The notes beneath the pieces are model-generated. The model worked only from the letters and a program-made list of their open reading frames with translations. It did not search any database and was not told where the DNA came from. 64,000 nt of DNA from the NCBI RefSeq assembly GCF_028622115.1, contig NZ_CP097263.1, positions 2,542,001 to 2,606,000 on the forward strand. Reading direction: 5' to 3'. This stretch comes from Kutzneria chonburiensis. Lineage in GTDB: Bacteria > Actinomycetota > Actinomycetes > Mycobacteriales > Pseudonocardiaceae. Each line of letters begins with the position of its first letter. Positions within the stretch are counted from its first letter, which is position 1. The position numbers and the translations under genes are program-made. This document shows positions 32,795-47,185 of this stretch, in pieces.

Positions 32795-34129
32795 ATGGCG
32801 GCCGGGCAGATGGTGGTGGCGGGGCTGGTGTCGCTGGCGGTGCTGGTGGCGGCGCCGGAGCCGGCGGCGGTGACGGTGCGGGTGGACAGCGCGGCGAGTG
32901 GGCACGTGGGGCGGGGGTTCGCGGGGTTCAGCTACGAGAAGGACCGGGTCGGGGCGGGACTGTTCGACGCGGCGGACACGGATCTGGTGAAGCTGTTCCG
33001 GCGGCTGGGCCCGAATGTGCTGAGGCTGGGCGGGAACCTGGGCGACCAGGTGAACTGGAATCCGCAGGGCAAAGGCGGCGACGAGAAGGAAGTGGCGCCG
33101 ACGGACGTCACCAGGCTGGCCGGGTTCGTCAAAGCCACCAGGTGGCGGGTGATCTACGGGATCAACCTGAAGACGAACACCGCGGAGAACGCGGCCGACG
33201 AAGCGGCCTATGCGGCGAAGGCGTTGGGCGGCAGCCTGATCGCGTTCGAGATCGGGAACGAGCCGAACGTCTACACGACGGAAGCCAAGTACGAGCAGAG
33301 CTTCGAGGCGTACGCGAAGGCGATCAAGGCCCGGGTGCCGCAAGCGGTGTTCGACGGGCCGGGCGAAGCGGACTCGACGGCCTGGACGAACATGTTCGCC
33401 CAGCACGAGAAGGCCAACGGCCTGCAACTGCTGTCCACGCACCTCTACATCGGCAGCAACACCAACGCCTCGATCCCGGCGCTGCTGGCGTCCAACACGA
33501 GCGGCCGGCTGCCGACCAACGAGAAGGCGATGCAGCAGGCGACCACGGCCAATGGCCTGCCGAAGTGGCGGGTGACGGAGTCGAACTCGTACTTCCACGG
33601 CGGCGCGAAGGGCGTCAGCGACGTGCAGGCGGCGGCGCTGTGGTCGCTGGACTACATGCACGGCATCGCGGCCAACCACGGTGACGGCGTCAACTTCCAT
33701 GGCGGCACGTCCTCGCAGTTCCCGCTGACCTACTCGCCGATCGTCTTCGACGGCCTGAAGCCGACCGGCGTCCAGGCGATCTACTACGGCGAGCTCCTGT
33801 GGACGCTGGCCGGCACCGGTGATCTGCACGCGGCGACGGTCGCCGGGGCGCCGAACGTCACGGCCTGGGGCATCGGAACGAACGTGTTCGTGAACAACAC
33901 GGGCTCCGACGCGGTCCACGTGACGGTCACGCTGGCCGCGACAGCCCACAAAGCCGACGAATACCTGCTCACGGCTCCGTCGATCGACTCGAAAGCCATC
34001 ACGGTGGCCGGCGCGACCGTCGGCCAGAACGGGCAGTTCGCGCCGAGGCCGAAGCACCCGGCGGTGCACGACGACACCGTCACGATCGACGTCCCGGCCG
34101 GCAGCGCGGCACTGCTGGTCACGCACTGA
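32795..34129 (+). CDS. Secreted GH79-type glycoside hydrolase (beta-glucuronidase/heparanase-like)
   Basis: This 444-aa enzyme has an N-terminal signal peptide (MVVAGLVSLAVLVAAPEPAA). The GH79/clan-A catalytic residues are visible as Glu156 in EIGNEPN (acid/base) and Glu262 in RVTESNSY (nucleophile). A C-terminal beta-sandwich ends the protein (NVFVNNTGSDAVHVTVTL...VPAGSAALLV). The family cleaves glucuronic acid from plant or animal polysaccharides. GAGGGAG lies five bases before the ATG at 32795. It is a single-gene unit ended by a perfect 13-bp terminator stem. Sugar specificity cannot be read from the sequence. Confidence 0.85.
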   Translation: MAAGQMVVAGLVSLAVLVAAPEPAAVTVRVDSAASGHVGRGFAGFSYEKDRVGAGLFDAADTDLVKLFRRLGPNVLRLGGNLGDQVNWNPQGKGGDEKEVAPTDVTRLAGFVKATRWRVIYGINLKTNTAENAADEAAYAAKALGGSLIAFEIGNEPNVYTTEAKYEQSFEAYAKAIKARVPQAVFDGPGEADSTAWTNMFAQHEKANGLQLLSTHLYIGSNTNASIPALLASNTSGRLPTNEKAMQQATTANGLPKWRVTESNSYFHGGAKGVSDVQAAALWSLDYMHGIAANHGDGVNFHGGTSSQFPLTYSPIVFDGLKPTGVQAIYYGELLWTLAGTGDLHAATVAGAPNVTAWGIGTNVFVNNTGSDAVHVTVTLAATAHKADEYLLTAPSIDSKAITVAGATVGQNGQFAPRPKHPAVHDDTVTIDVPAGSAALLVTH

Positions 34130-34140
34130 CACCCGAGCCC

Positions 34141-34179
34141 AACGGCTGGGAGCTGGGCTTTCGCCGGCTCCCAGCCGTT
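34141..34179 (+). terminator. Terminator after GH79 gene
   Basis: AACGGCTGGGAGC (34141-34153) pairs perfectly with GCTCCCAGCCGTT (34167-34179) around a 13-base loop, starting 12 bp after the stop and followed by CTTGTG. Confidence 0.85.
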
Positions 34180-34509
34180 CTTGTGCGATCCCCGAGATCC
34201 GCTCAAGACAGTAGGGGGAGACTGCACGCCGACAGGGTCGACGCCCGGAAAACGGAACTCCCACCGGCCGAAAAGGACGCCATGCGCGCGAGGGACGGCG
34301 ACAACCGAGGTTGTCCAGCGCGACACGCCGGCACGGCGCGGCGGTCGGCCACGGCCCGTGTGACTGCGGTCATCTTTTGTGGGGTCTCTACAACTTCCGG
34401 TGCCCGGCACCGTCACTTGCAGCATTTCGCCACTGGCGGATACACGAGAGTGTTCAGGGTGGGAGCGGAGTCTGTCGGCTCCGCACGTGTCTAGTAGGAG
34501 GCTCGGTCG
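34180..34509 (+). other. Leader region of carboxylase gene
   Basis: This 330-bp stretch has no convincing gene. It contains a small hairpin CGGAG/CTCCG around 34468-34486 and a strong ribosome-binding site AGGAGG at 34496-34501 for the carboxylase. The length leaves room for a regulated 5' leader, but no known riboswitch was recognised. Confidence 0.45.
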
Positions 34510-39947
<5,438 letters not shown>

Positions 39948-39956
39948 GCCCGGTTA

Positions 39957-40011
39957 TGCAGGGAAGGACGCCTTACCTGCGTTGGACGCAGGTAAGGCGT
40001 CCTTCCCTGCA
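39957..40011. terminator. Very long perfect hairpin between convergent genes
   Basis: A 26-base arm (39957-39982, starting TGCAGGGAAGGACGCC) pairs without mismatch with 39986-40011 around the three-base loop TGG. It begins nine bases after the carboxylase stop and lies 107 bp past the stop of the convergent regulator. It can terminate both strands but is far longer than usual and may be a repeat-derived element. Confidence 0.75.
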
Positions 40012-40118
40012 CCGGTGTCGGGTGCGACCGTCCAGTGCTGATGCGCCTCGGACATGACCGGATCCCGTTGTCTCGCGATGGATGTCGGCCGGAACAGTTG
40101 CCCGACCGGGACGTCCAG

Positions 40119-42400
40119 CTAGTCGGACTCGGCAATCCAGGTGGCGACCTGGGTGCGGGATCTGACGCCCAACTTGCTCAGGATGCGGCGGAGGTGGCTG
40201 TCCACGGTGTGGTCGGAGATCAGCAGGCGGGCCGCGATCTGTTTGTTGCTCAGGCCATCGGCGACCAGGCGGGCCACCTCGGCCTCGCGATTGGTCAGCG
40301 GACCGGCATCCGTGCTCGCCTTTCCGTCGGTCGCGGCGGTTTCGCCCAGCGCCAGGGCGATGGCGGCGTCACGGCTCATCCGACGCCCGTTCTCCAGGCA
40401 CGCCTTCTGAGTGCTGTCGCCGAGGGCGGCCCTGGTCATCTCGTACGCCTTGTCCAGATCCGTTGCCAGGTAAGGCGCGAGCGTGGTGCCGATGCTGGCC
40501 TGCAATGAATCCGCGGCACCGAGCAGTGCGGCGGCGAGCCGCGGCTGACAGGTGGCGGCGGCGTGGCACGCCAACGCACCGAGCACGTGGTGCTGGGCGA
40601 CCCGGTCGTCGAGCCGGCGGGCGATGTGCAGCGCTTCGGTGAGCAGTGGCTCGGCCTCGTCGAAATCCTGTTCGGCCATGGCGGTCAGGCCGAGGTTGGC
40701 CAACATCATCTGCAACGCGTAGGGGTCGCCGGCCGCGCGACTGAGGCGTATCCCGGTGGAGGCCGCGGCCCGGACGGCGGCATGTTCGCCGTCGAAGATG
40801 CCGATCAACGACTGTGCCTGCAACACGGAAATCGTGGCCAGGTAGTCGTCGAGGTCCTCCGCGCGTGCAGCGGCGGCCGCGAGCAGATCGCGGCTCGTCC
40901 CGTCGCCGCCCGTGACGTGCGCGGCGATCGCGGCCAGCGACAAGGCATGCGCTTGGACGGAGACGAGCCCGACACGTTCGGCCGTAGCCGCGGCCCGCCG
41001 GAGCAGCGGACCGGCGCAGCCGGGATCGGCTTGGAGCACCGCGAGAAATCCGCGCATGAACAGGGCGAGTACGTGCGGCGGATCCTCCGGCCCGGCGGCG
41101 AGCAGTTCGTCGAGCCAACGGACACCTTCGCTGGTGGCGCGAGTGGCCCAGTACCAACCGACCGCGCCGGCGAGGTCGAGCCCGAGTTGCCGGTCCGCCC
41201 GCAGCACGCACTGGTACAGGACGGATCGAATGTTGTCGATTTCGAGGTCCATCCAGTCCAGCCACGCAAGCAGGTGGTACCGCACGTCCGGCAGCGTCCG
41301 CAGGCATCTGTCGCGGTAGTACTCGGCACAGCGTCGGCGGATCGATTCCTCTTCGCCGGCCCCGCGCAGCTTGAGACCGGCGTACTCGCGCATGGTCTCG
41401 TGCAGCCGATAGCAGGCCACGTCCGGCGCGTCGTCGCGGATCAGCAGCGACTTGTCGACAAGCGACGACACCGCATCGAGCACACTCGTCGCCGGTATTC
41501 CTTGCGCACAAACGGTTTCGACATCGTCCACTGTGAACCGTCCAGCGAACACACACAGCCTCCGGAGCAGGGTCTGCTCGTCGGCGGTCAACAGGTCGTG
41601 GCTCCAGTCGATCGCGTTGCGCAACGTGTGATGCCGCGGCAGCACCGCGCGGCCTCCCCGGTCAACAGGGCGAAGCGGTCGGTCAGCCGAGCGAGGATCT
41701 GCGGCACCGACAGCACCTTCGTCCGTGCCGCGGCCAACTCGATCGCCAACGGCAGGCCGTCGAGCCGATGGCACAGCTCGACCACGGCCGGCGCGTTCGC
41801 GGCGGCCAGTTCGAACCGTCCCACTGCTTCCGCGCGATCCACGAACAGCCGAACGGCCTCGTTCTGGCCCAGTTGAGCCAGCGGCAGCGTCGGCTGCGCC
41901 GACGGAAGATCCAGCGATGGCACCACGACGACGTGCTCGCCCGGCACCGACAGCGTCTCCCGGCTGGTGACGAGCACGCACACCCCCGACGCCGCGTGGA
42001 GAACCTTGACCAGCAGCGGCGCGGTCGTCGCGAGCAGATGCTCGCAGTTGTCCACCACCAGCAGCAGGCGCTTGTCCCGCAGATACGACAGCAGGAGTGC
42101 CGCCGGTTCGACCATGGCCTGATCCCGCAGGCCGAGTGCGGCGATCACGGCGTGGACGACGAGTGCCGGATCCCGTATGTCGGCGAGCTCGACCAGCCAG
42201 GCCCCGTCCGGGAAGCCGCGAACCAGGTCGGTCCCGGCACGCACCGCGAGGCGCGTCTTGCCCACCCCGCCCGGCCCCACGAGGCTGACCAGCCGCGCCT
42301 TGGCGAGCGTCTGCCGCACCAGGGCCAACTCCCGCCGACGCCCGACAAAGCTCGTCGCGTCGGCCGGCAGGTTGCCCGGGCGGCGCACCGGTCTGGCCAT
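40119..42400 (-). CDS. NB-ARC/LuxR family regulator, frameshifted
   Basis: The N-terminal ATPase ([20 protein letters not shown]; Walker [22 protein letters not shown]) lies in one frame from ATG 42400 to about 41660. The rest ([20 protein letters not shown], a helical TPR-like region and the C-terminal LuxR helix-turn-helix [20 protein letters not shown]) lies in another frame ending at 40119. One extra base in the CCCC run at 41656-41659 would join [18 protein letters not shown], which is the family sequence. The intact protein would be about 760 aa. Such regulators control nearby or distant catabolic genes. The divergent neighbour is the DUF4386 gene. Confidence 0.85.
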
Positions 42401-42546
42401 GACTCCCGCACCCCGCTGTCCCGTGCGCATCACGAATTTCCGTGATACCGAGCGCCGGGCACCGGATCCTAGTGTCGCCGCTGTGACCACGTGGCCACCA
42501 GCCCGCCGGGGTGACCGGCGTGCACGGGAAGAAAGGCAATCCTCGA

Positions 42547-43268
42547 ATGACCGACGTGACGCTCGGCCGACCCGGCCTGTCGCCCCGTGCCAGGGCAAGA
42601 CTGGCCGGCGTCTTCGAAGCGTTGGAGGGGCGGCATCCGCCGGCGGCCAGGTCATTGTTCTCAGTCGGTTCGTCGTGCCCGACGATGCCGCCGCGACGGC
42701 ACACAACATTCTCGCCAACGAATCGTTGTTTCGCTTCGGTTTCCTGCTTTCGGTGGCCGGTGTGGGATTTCACCTCGCCTGGGGTCTGTTGATCTACCAG
42801 ATCCTCAGACCGGTGAACGCAACGGTGTCGGCGCTGGCCGCCTTCATGATGGTCATCACGAGCGCCATGCAGGCGGTCACCGCCCTGCTCTATCTCGCCC
42901 CACTGCTCGTGCTGGACGACAGTTCACTGGCCACCGAGCTGATCAAGTTGAACGGCGCCGCGTTCGAGGTCGACCTGACCTTCTTCGGATTCTGGTGCGT
43001 TCTGACCGGATATCTGATTCTCAGGTCGCGATTCCTGCCTCGGCTGCTCGGCGGTCTGCTGATGCTCGACGGCGTCGGCTGGAGTCTGTACCTGTGGCCT
43101 CCGTTGGCCACCGTTCTGTTCCCCGCCATCGCGGCGGCGTCCGCGCTCGCCGAGGTTCCCATGCAGCTCTGGCTGATCGCACGGGGTGTGAACAACGAGA
43201 AATGGCGGGAACAGGCGCTTCGCCCATCAATCACACGCGGGGAAAGCAAGGAGGAGTCTCGACAGTGA
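42547..43268 (+). CDS. DUF4386 membrane protein, frameshifted
   Basis: The protein starts [10 protein letters not shown], then [18 protein letters not shown], in one frame. It continues as [20 protein letters not shown] and [13 protein letters not shown] in the next frame to TGA 43266-43268. One extra G in GGGG at 42627-42630 joins them as [13 protein letters not shown]. The complete product (about 240 aa) has some six membrane helices and the DUF4386 pattern; the function is unknown. GAAAGG lies ten bases before the ATG. The stop overlaps the GTG of the secreted tectonin-like gene, so the two are probably coupled. Confidence 0.75.
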
Positions 43269-44110
43269 TGGTCAGGAAACTCGGCTTGCGGCGACACGGA
43301 TTGCGAACCGCGCTCGCCGGCGCCATTGCCCTGCTGTGCTTCGGAACATTCGCCGCGACACCGGCGTACGCGGCGAACCGAGTCGGCCGCGCCACCTTCT
43401 TCTCGACGGGCGTCTCCCAGGTTTCCGACGTCGCGTCCGGTGCCGACGGCTCGGTCTGGGTCACCGGCGTGACCGGCACCTTCGACATCGTGCGCGGATC
43501 GGGCCAGGCCCCGGCCGGCTACGGTCTGGCCGGCGCCCGGATCGCGGTCGGGCCCGACGGACTGCCGTGGATCATCGACTTCGGCAACCGAATCTTCCGC
43601 GGCAATGCGGACGGAACGGTCACCCAGGTCACCGGGCTCGCCCACGACGTCGGCGTCGGACAGGACGGCAGCGTCTGGATCGTGAGCAACATCCCGACGA
43701 ACCGCAGCTGGGCGGTGGAGGAGCTGATCGGCGGCGGGTTCGTGATCCCGCTCGGCGGCGGCTCGGGCCTGTCGATCGACGTGTCGGCCAACGGCCAACC
43801 CGTGGTCAACGGCATCGACGGCAAGATCTGGCAACGCGACCCGAGTGGCAAGTGGGGGCAGCTGACCGGTCTCGCCGACGACGTCGCCGTCAGCCCGAAC
43901 TTCGTCGCCGGGGGCCCGGCCGGCGGCTCGGCGCTGTGGATCGTCGGCCGCAACGCCGTCACCGGTGGCGGCGGCATCTGGAACCTCAACGGTGACTGGT
44001 GGTTCTTCCCGGGGCAGGGGGCCACCGAGATCACGATCGGCAACCAGGGCGTCTGGTTCGTGAACAACAACGGCAACCTGTTCCGCATCGCGGCGGCCAG
44101 CGAGCCGTGA
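43265..44110 (+). CDS. Secreted tectonin-type beta-propeller protein
   Basis: This protein of about 281 aa has a signal peptide (LRTALAGAIALLCFGTFAAT then AYA). Repeated blades include SGADGSVWVTG, GPDGLPWIIDF, GQDGSVWIVSN, SANGQPVVNGIDGKIWQRD and IGNQGVWFVNNNGNLF. They match tectonin/TECPR beta-propeller repeats, which bind sugars or surface glycans. The GTG at 43265 overlaps the upstream stop and lies ten bases after AGGAGG; an ATG follows at once. The function is probably extracellular binding. It is ended by an 18-bp perfect terminator stem. Confidence 0.8.
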   Translation: MMVRKLGLRRHGLRTALAGAIALLCFGTFAATPAYAANRVGRATFFSTGVSQVSDVASGADGSVWVTGVTGTFDIVRGSGQAPAGYGLAGARIAVGPDGLPWIIDFGNRIFRGNADGTVTQVTGLAHDVGVGQDGSVWIVSNIPTNRSWAVEELIGGGFVIPLGGGSGLSIDVSANGQPVVNGIDGKIWQRDPSGKWGQLTGLADDVAVSPNFVAGGPAGGSALWIVGRNAVTGGGGIWNLNGDWWFFPGQGATEITIGNQGVWFVNNNGNLFRIAAASEP

Positions 44111-44115
44111 TGCCC

Positions 44116-44156
44116 CGTCCTCGTGTCCTGCGGTGAATCCGCAGGACACGAGGACG
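44116..44156. terminator. Bidirectional terminator, 18-bp perfect stem
   Basis: CGTCCTCGTGTCCTGCGG (44116-44133) pairs without mismatch with CCGCAGGACACGAGGACG (44139-44156) around TGAAT. It separates the tectonin-like gene from the convergent ROK gene. Confidence 0.88.
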
Positions 44157-44257
44157 TAAGGCAGCGGGGCCGGCGACGGGCCGGTGTTGCCGGCCGGCGA
44201 TCCAGGCAGCAAGGTCCTCACCGGTCAGCACAAGATCGACACATTGCACAATCATGA

Positions 44258-45423
44258 TCACGAAGTGCGGCTGGGGTGCTGGGGCTGTCGCAACAGGGCC
44301 AGCGCGCCGGTGACTTCGGCGCTGTCCCCCAGTTCCCCGCACAACACCTTCACCGCCGCCGCGGCTTGCGGGGCACTGTGCCGGTTGATCGACTCCCGTA
44401 CCGACCGCGCCACGATCTCCCCCGCTGCGCCCAAAGACCCGTCCACCACGATGGCGGCCGGGTTGAGCAGCGTGCAGAAGTCGGCCAGGGCACGGCCGAT
44501 GGTCAAGCCGAGGTCGCCGAGGATGCGCCGCGGGCCGGGCTCCCCGCCGCGGCCAACGTCAGCACGTCCTGGAACGTGATGTCGCGTTGGTAGGCCGGCC
44601 GGACGGCGTCGAGCAGGGCGGGACCGAGCAGCCCGCGCAGGCAGCCGCGGCCGCCGCAGTAGCACAGCGGCCCCTGCGGATCGGCCTGGAGATGGGCCAG
44701 CTCACCGGCGAAACCGTTGGCACCACGGTGAATTCGCCCGGACAGCACGATGCCCATGCCGATGGTGTTCGGCGTGACCTTGAGGTACGCCAGGCTGTCG
44801 AGCCCCTGGGCGGTGGCTTCGCCGAGGGCGGCCAGGTTGGCGTCGTTCTCGGCGATCACCGGCACGCCCAGCAGGTCTTCCAGCGCCGGCACGGGATCGG
44901 TGGACAGCCAGCCGGCGTGGGCCCACATCGGGGATTCCTCGGGCTTGGCCGCCCAGGCCGACGGCCCGGGCCGCGGCATGCCGACGCCGGGCTGGAACGG
45001 GGCCGGCACCGCCAGCACGACGCCGAGGGTGTGCGCGGGATCCCGGTCGGCCAGCCGGTGCAGCTCGGCCAGTTCCGCGGCGACGTCGGCCAGCAGCTCG
45101 GTCTGGTCCAGGTCGACCGGCCCCTCGCCGAACTGCCTGGCGAGCATGCCGCCGCCGAAGTCCGACAGCGTCGACCACAGGTGATGGCCGCTCCACCGCA
45201 GCACCGCGAACGCCCGGTCCGGCCCGGTCAGGCGGACCATCGTGCCGGGCCGCCCGACGCCGCCGGCGCTCGGCTCCGCCTCGATCACCGCGCCGCGCGC
45301 GAGCAGGTCGCCGACCAGGCCCGACATGGTCGCCTTGGACAGCCCGAGCTCACGCGCGAGCTGGGCCCGGGTCAGGCCGACCGAACGTCCGAGCAGGGCC
45401 AGTAGCCGCTGTTCCGCCTCCAT
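44258..45423 (-). CDS. ROK family transcriptional regulator, frameshifted
   Basis: The N-terminal helix-turn-helix (LTRAQLARELGLSKATMSGL) and sugar-kinase-like body with the ROK zinc motif CYCGGRGCL run from ATG 45423 to about 44545. The C-terminal quarter (RRILGDLGLTIGRALADFC, then LNPAAIVVDGSLG) lies in another frame ending at 44258. One extra base in CCCC at 44542-44545 joins them as AAAGEPGPRRIL. The intact protein would be about 388 aa. ROK repressors respond to sugars or their phosphates. It is divergent from an MFS gene with 65 bp between and may regulate it. Confidence 0.85.
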
Positions 45424-45488
45424 TCGTTCAGACTAAACTATTGGAAGCCGTTGATAGCCTCCTCTTAGTTCATCGACGAGGGGGCGAG

Positions 45489-46697
45489 ATGTTCGGGGCG
45501 CTGCGCCGATCCGACTTCCGGTGGTGGTTCGGCACCCAGGTGCTGTCCGCGTCCGGCACCATGACCCAGGGCGTCGCGGTGTCGTGGCTGGTGCTGCGGC
45601 TCAACTCCAACGCCCTGTTCCTGTCACTGGTCACCGTGTGCACGATGGCCCCGCTGATCCCGCTCGGACCATGGGCGGGCTCGCTGGTCGACCACGTGGA
45701 CCGTCGTCGCCTGCTGATGCTGACCCAGTCCTTGCTGGCCACGCTGTCGCTACTGCTGGCCGTACTGGTCGCGACGGACACCATCCAGCTGTGGATGCTC
45801 TTCACCATCTCGTTCCTCGCCGGCTCGATCAGCGCGGTCGACGCACCGGCCAGGCAGGTGTTCGTCCGGGATCTCGTGGGCGGGCAGGGCGTGGCCAGCG
45901 CAGTGAGCCTCAACGAAGTCGTGGTCAACGTGTCGCGGGTGCTCGGCCCGTCGCTCGGCGGAGTGCTGTTGTCCACCGCCGGCATCACGTGGTGCTTCGT
46001 GGTCAACGGGCTGTCGTTCGTGGCACCGCTGATCGTGCTGCTGTTCACGGTGACGCGGTCCGAGACGATCGACCGTCCGGCTCGCGAACGCGGCGCGGTG
46101 CTGGCCGGACTTCGTTACGTCGCCGGACAACCGGCGATCCTGGCCTGCATCGTGCTGGCGGCCGCCGCAGGCATGCTTTTCAATCTCGGCGTCGCGCTAC
46201 CGGTGCTGGCGACCTCGGTCTGGCATCTGGACGGCGCCGGCTTCGGCACGCTGATGGCCGCCTTCGGCATCGGCGCGCTGCCCGGGGCCGCGATGGCTGC
46301 CGCGACAACGTGGCCGACCGGGCGGCGGGTCCGGACGTTGGCCGTGGCGACCGGCCTGTCGGCCATGCTCGTCGGCTACGCCCCGCAGCCCGTGCTCGGC
46401 TACGCCGGCATGGCGCTGGCCGGGTTCACCTCGATCTGGTTCATCGCCACGGCCAACACCCTCGTGCAGCTCGACGTCGACCCGGCGATGCGGGGCCGGG
46501 TGATGGGCGTGTGGACCATGGCGCTGCCGGGCATGCTGCCCGTGACGAGCGTGCTGGCCGGAGGCATCACCGAGTGGCTCGGGCCGCAGACCGGTTTCGC
46601 CGCGTCCGGCGTGGCCGTGTTGGGCACCGTGGCCGTCGGTTGGCAGGCGCTGGGCCGCCATCGCAGTTCCGAGGACCGCTCGGCCTTGACATCGTAA
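45489..46697 (+). CDS. MFS transporter, EntS-like (MFS_3) family
   Basis: This 402-aa protein begins FGALRRSDFRWWFGTQVLSA, the usual opening of the EntS/MFS_3 group, and has about 12 membrane helices. SAVDAPARQVFVRDLVG is near residue 120, the conserved loop of this group. Members export siderophores or macrolides. GAGGGG lies four bases before the ATG at 45489; an upstream TTG-started frame is possible but unlikely. The divergent ROK regulator suggests sugar-related control. A chitosanase relic follows directly. Confidence 0.85.
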   Translation: MFGALRRSDFRWWFGTQVLSASGTMTQGVAVSWLVLRLNSNALFLSLVTVCTMAPLIPLGPWAGSLVDHVDRRRLLMLTQSLLATLSLLLAVLVATDTIQLWMLFTISFLAGSISAVDAPARQVFVRDLVGGQGVASAVSLNEVVVNVSRVLGPSLGGVLLSTAGITWCFVVNGLSFVAPLIVLLFTVTRSETIDRPARERGAVLAGLRYVAGQPAILACIVLAAAAGMLFNLGVALPVLATSVWHLDGAGFGTLMAAFGIGALPGAAMAAATTWPTGRRVRTLAVATGLSAMLVGYAPQPVLGYAGMALAGFTSIWFIATANTLVQLDVDPAMRGRVMGVWTMALPGMLPVTSVLAGGITEWLGPQTGFAASGVAVLGTVAVGWQALGRHRSSEDRSALTS

Positions 46698-46719
46698 GGC
46701 CCCTTTATGAACATGGGGA

Positions 46720-47161
46720 CTCCGCCATCGCCTCGACCGGCGGCGACATGCTCGACCTGGTCGAGCACTACACCGACCTGGAGTCCGGCAACGTCCTGGC
46801 CAAGTACCTGCCGGCGCTGCGGCAGGTCAACGGCAGCGACTCGCACGCCGGTCTCGGCTCAGCCTTCACGAACGACCGGGCCACCGCCGCCGAGGACACC
46901 GTGTTCCAGCAGGCGCAGAACGACGAGCGGGACCGCGTCTACTTCGACCCGTCGGTCAGCCAGGCCAAGGCCGACGGCCTGGGCGCGCTGGGTCAGTTCG
47001 CGTACTACGACGCGATCGTCATGCACGGCCCGGGCGGCGACGGCACCTCGTTCGGCGGCATCCGGGCCACGGCCATGCGCAACGCCAGGACCCCGGCCCA
47101 GGGCGGCGACCCGCCGCTGAACTGGAAGGTCTGCGGCGACTCGTACTCCATCGACGGCTGA
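46720..47161 (+). pseudogene. Truncated GH46 chitosanase relic
   Basis: The frame reads ASTGGDMLDLVEHYTDLESG then NVLAKYLPALRQVNGSDSHA, and later RDRVYFDPSVSQAKADGLGA with LGQFAYYDAIVMHG. This matches the middle of GH46 chitosanases. The N-terminal part with the catalytic Glu and Asp is absent. Near the end, ARTPAQGGD jumps straight to PPLNWKVCGDSYSIDG, missing roughly 50 residues between them. No start codon or ribosome-binding site fits. I infer a decayed gene with at least two deletions. No adjacent mobile gene explains it. Confidence 0.75.
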
Positions 47162-47185
47162 CCTTCGAACGGGCGGCCTTCCCTT

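Noticed and set aside
34180-34509. Riboswitch in the carboxylase leader
   Set aside because: No known riboswitch core was recognised; only a small hairpin and a ribosome-binding site are visible.
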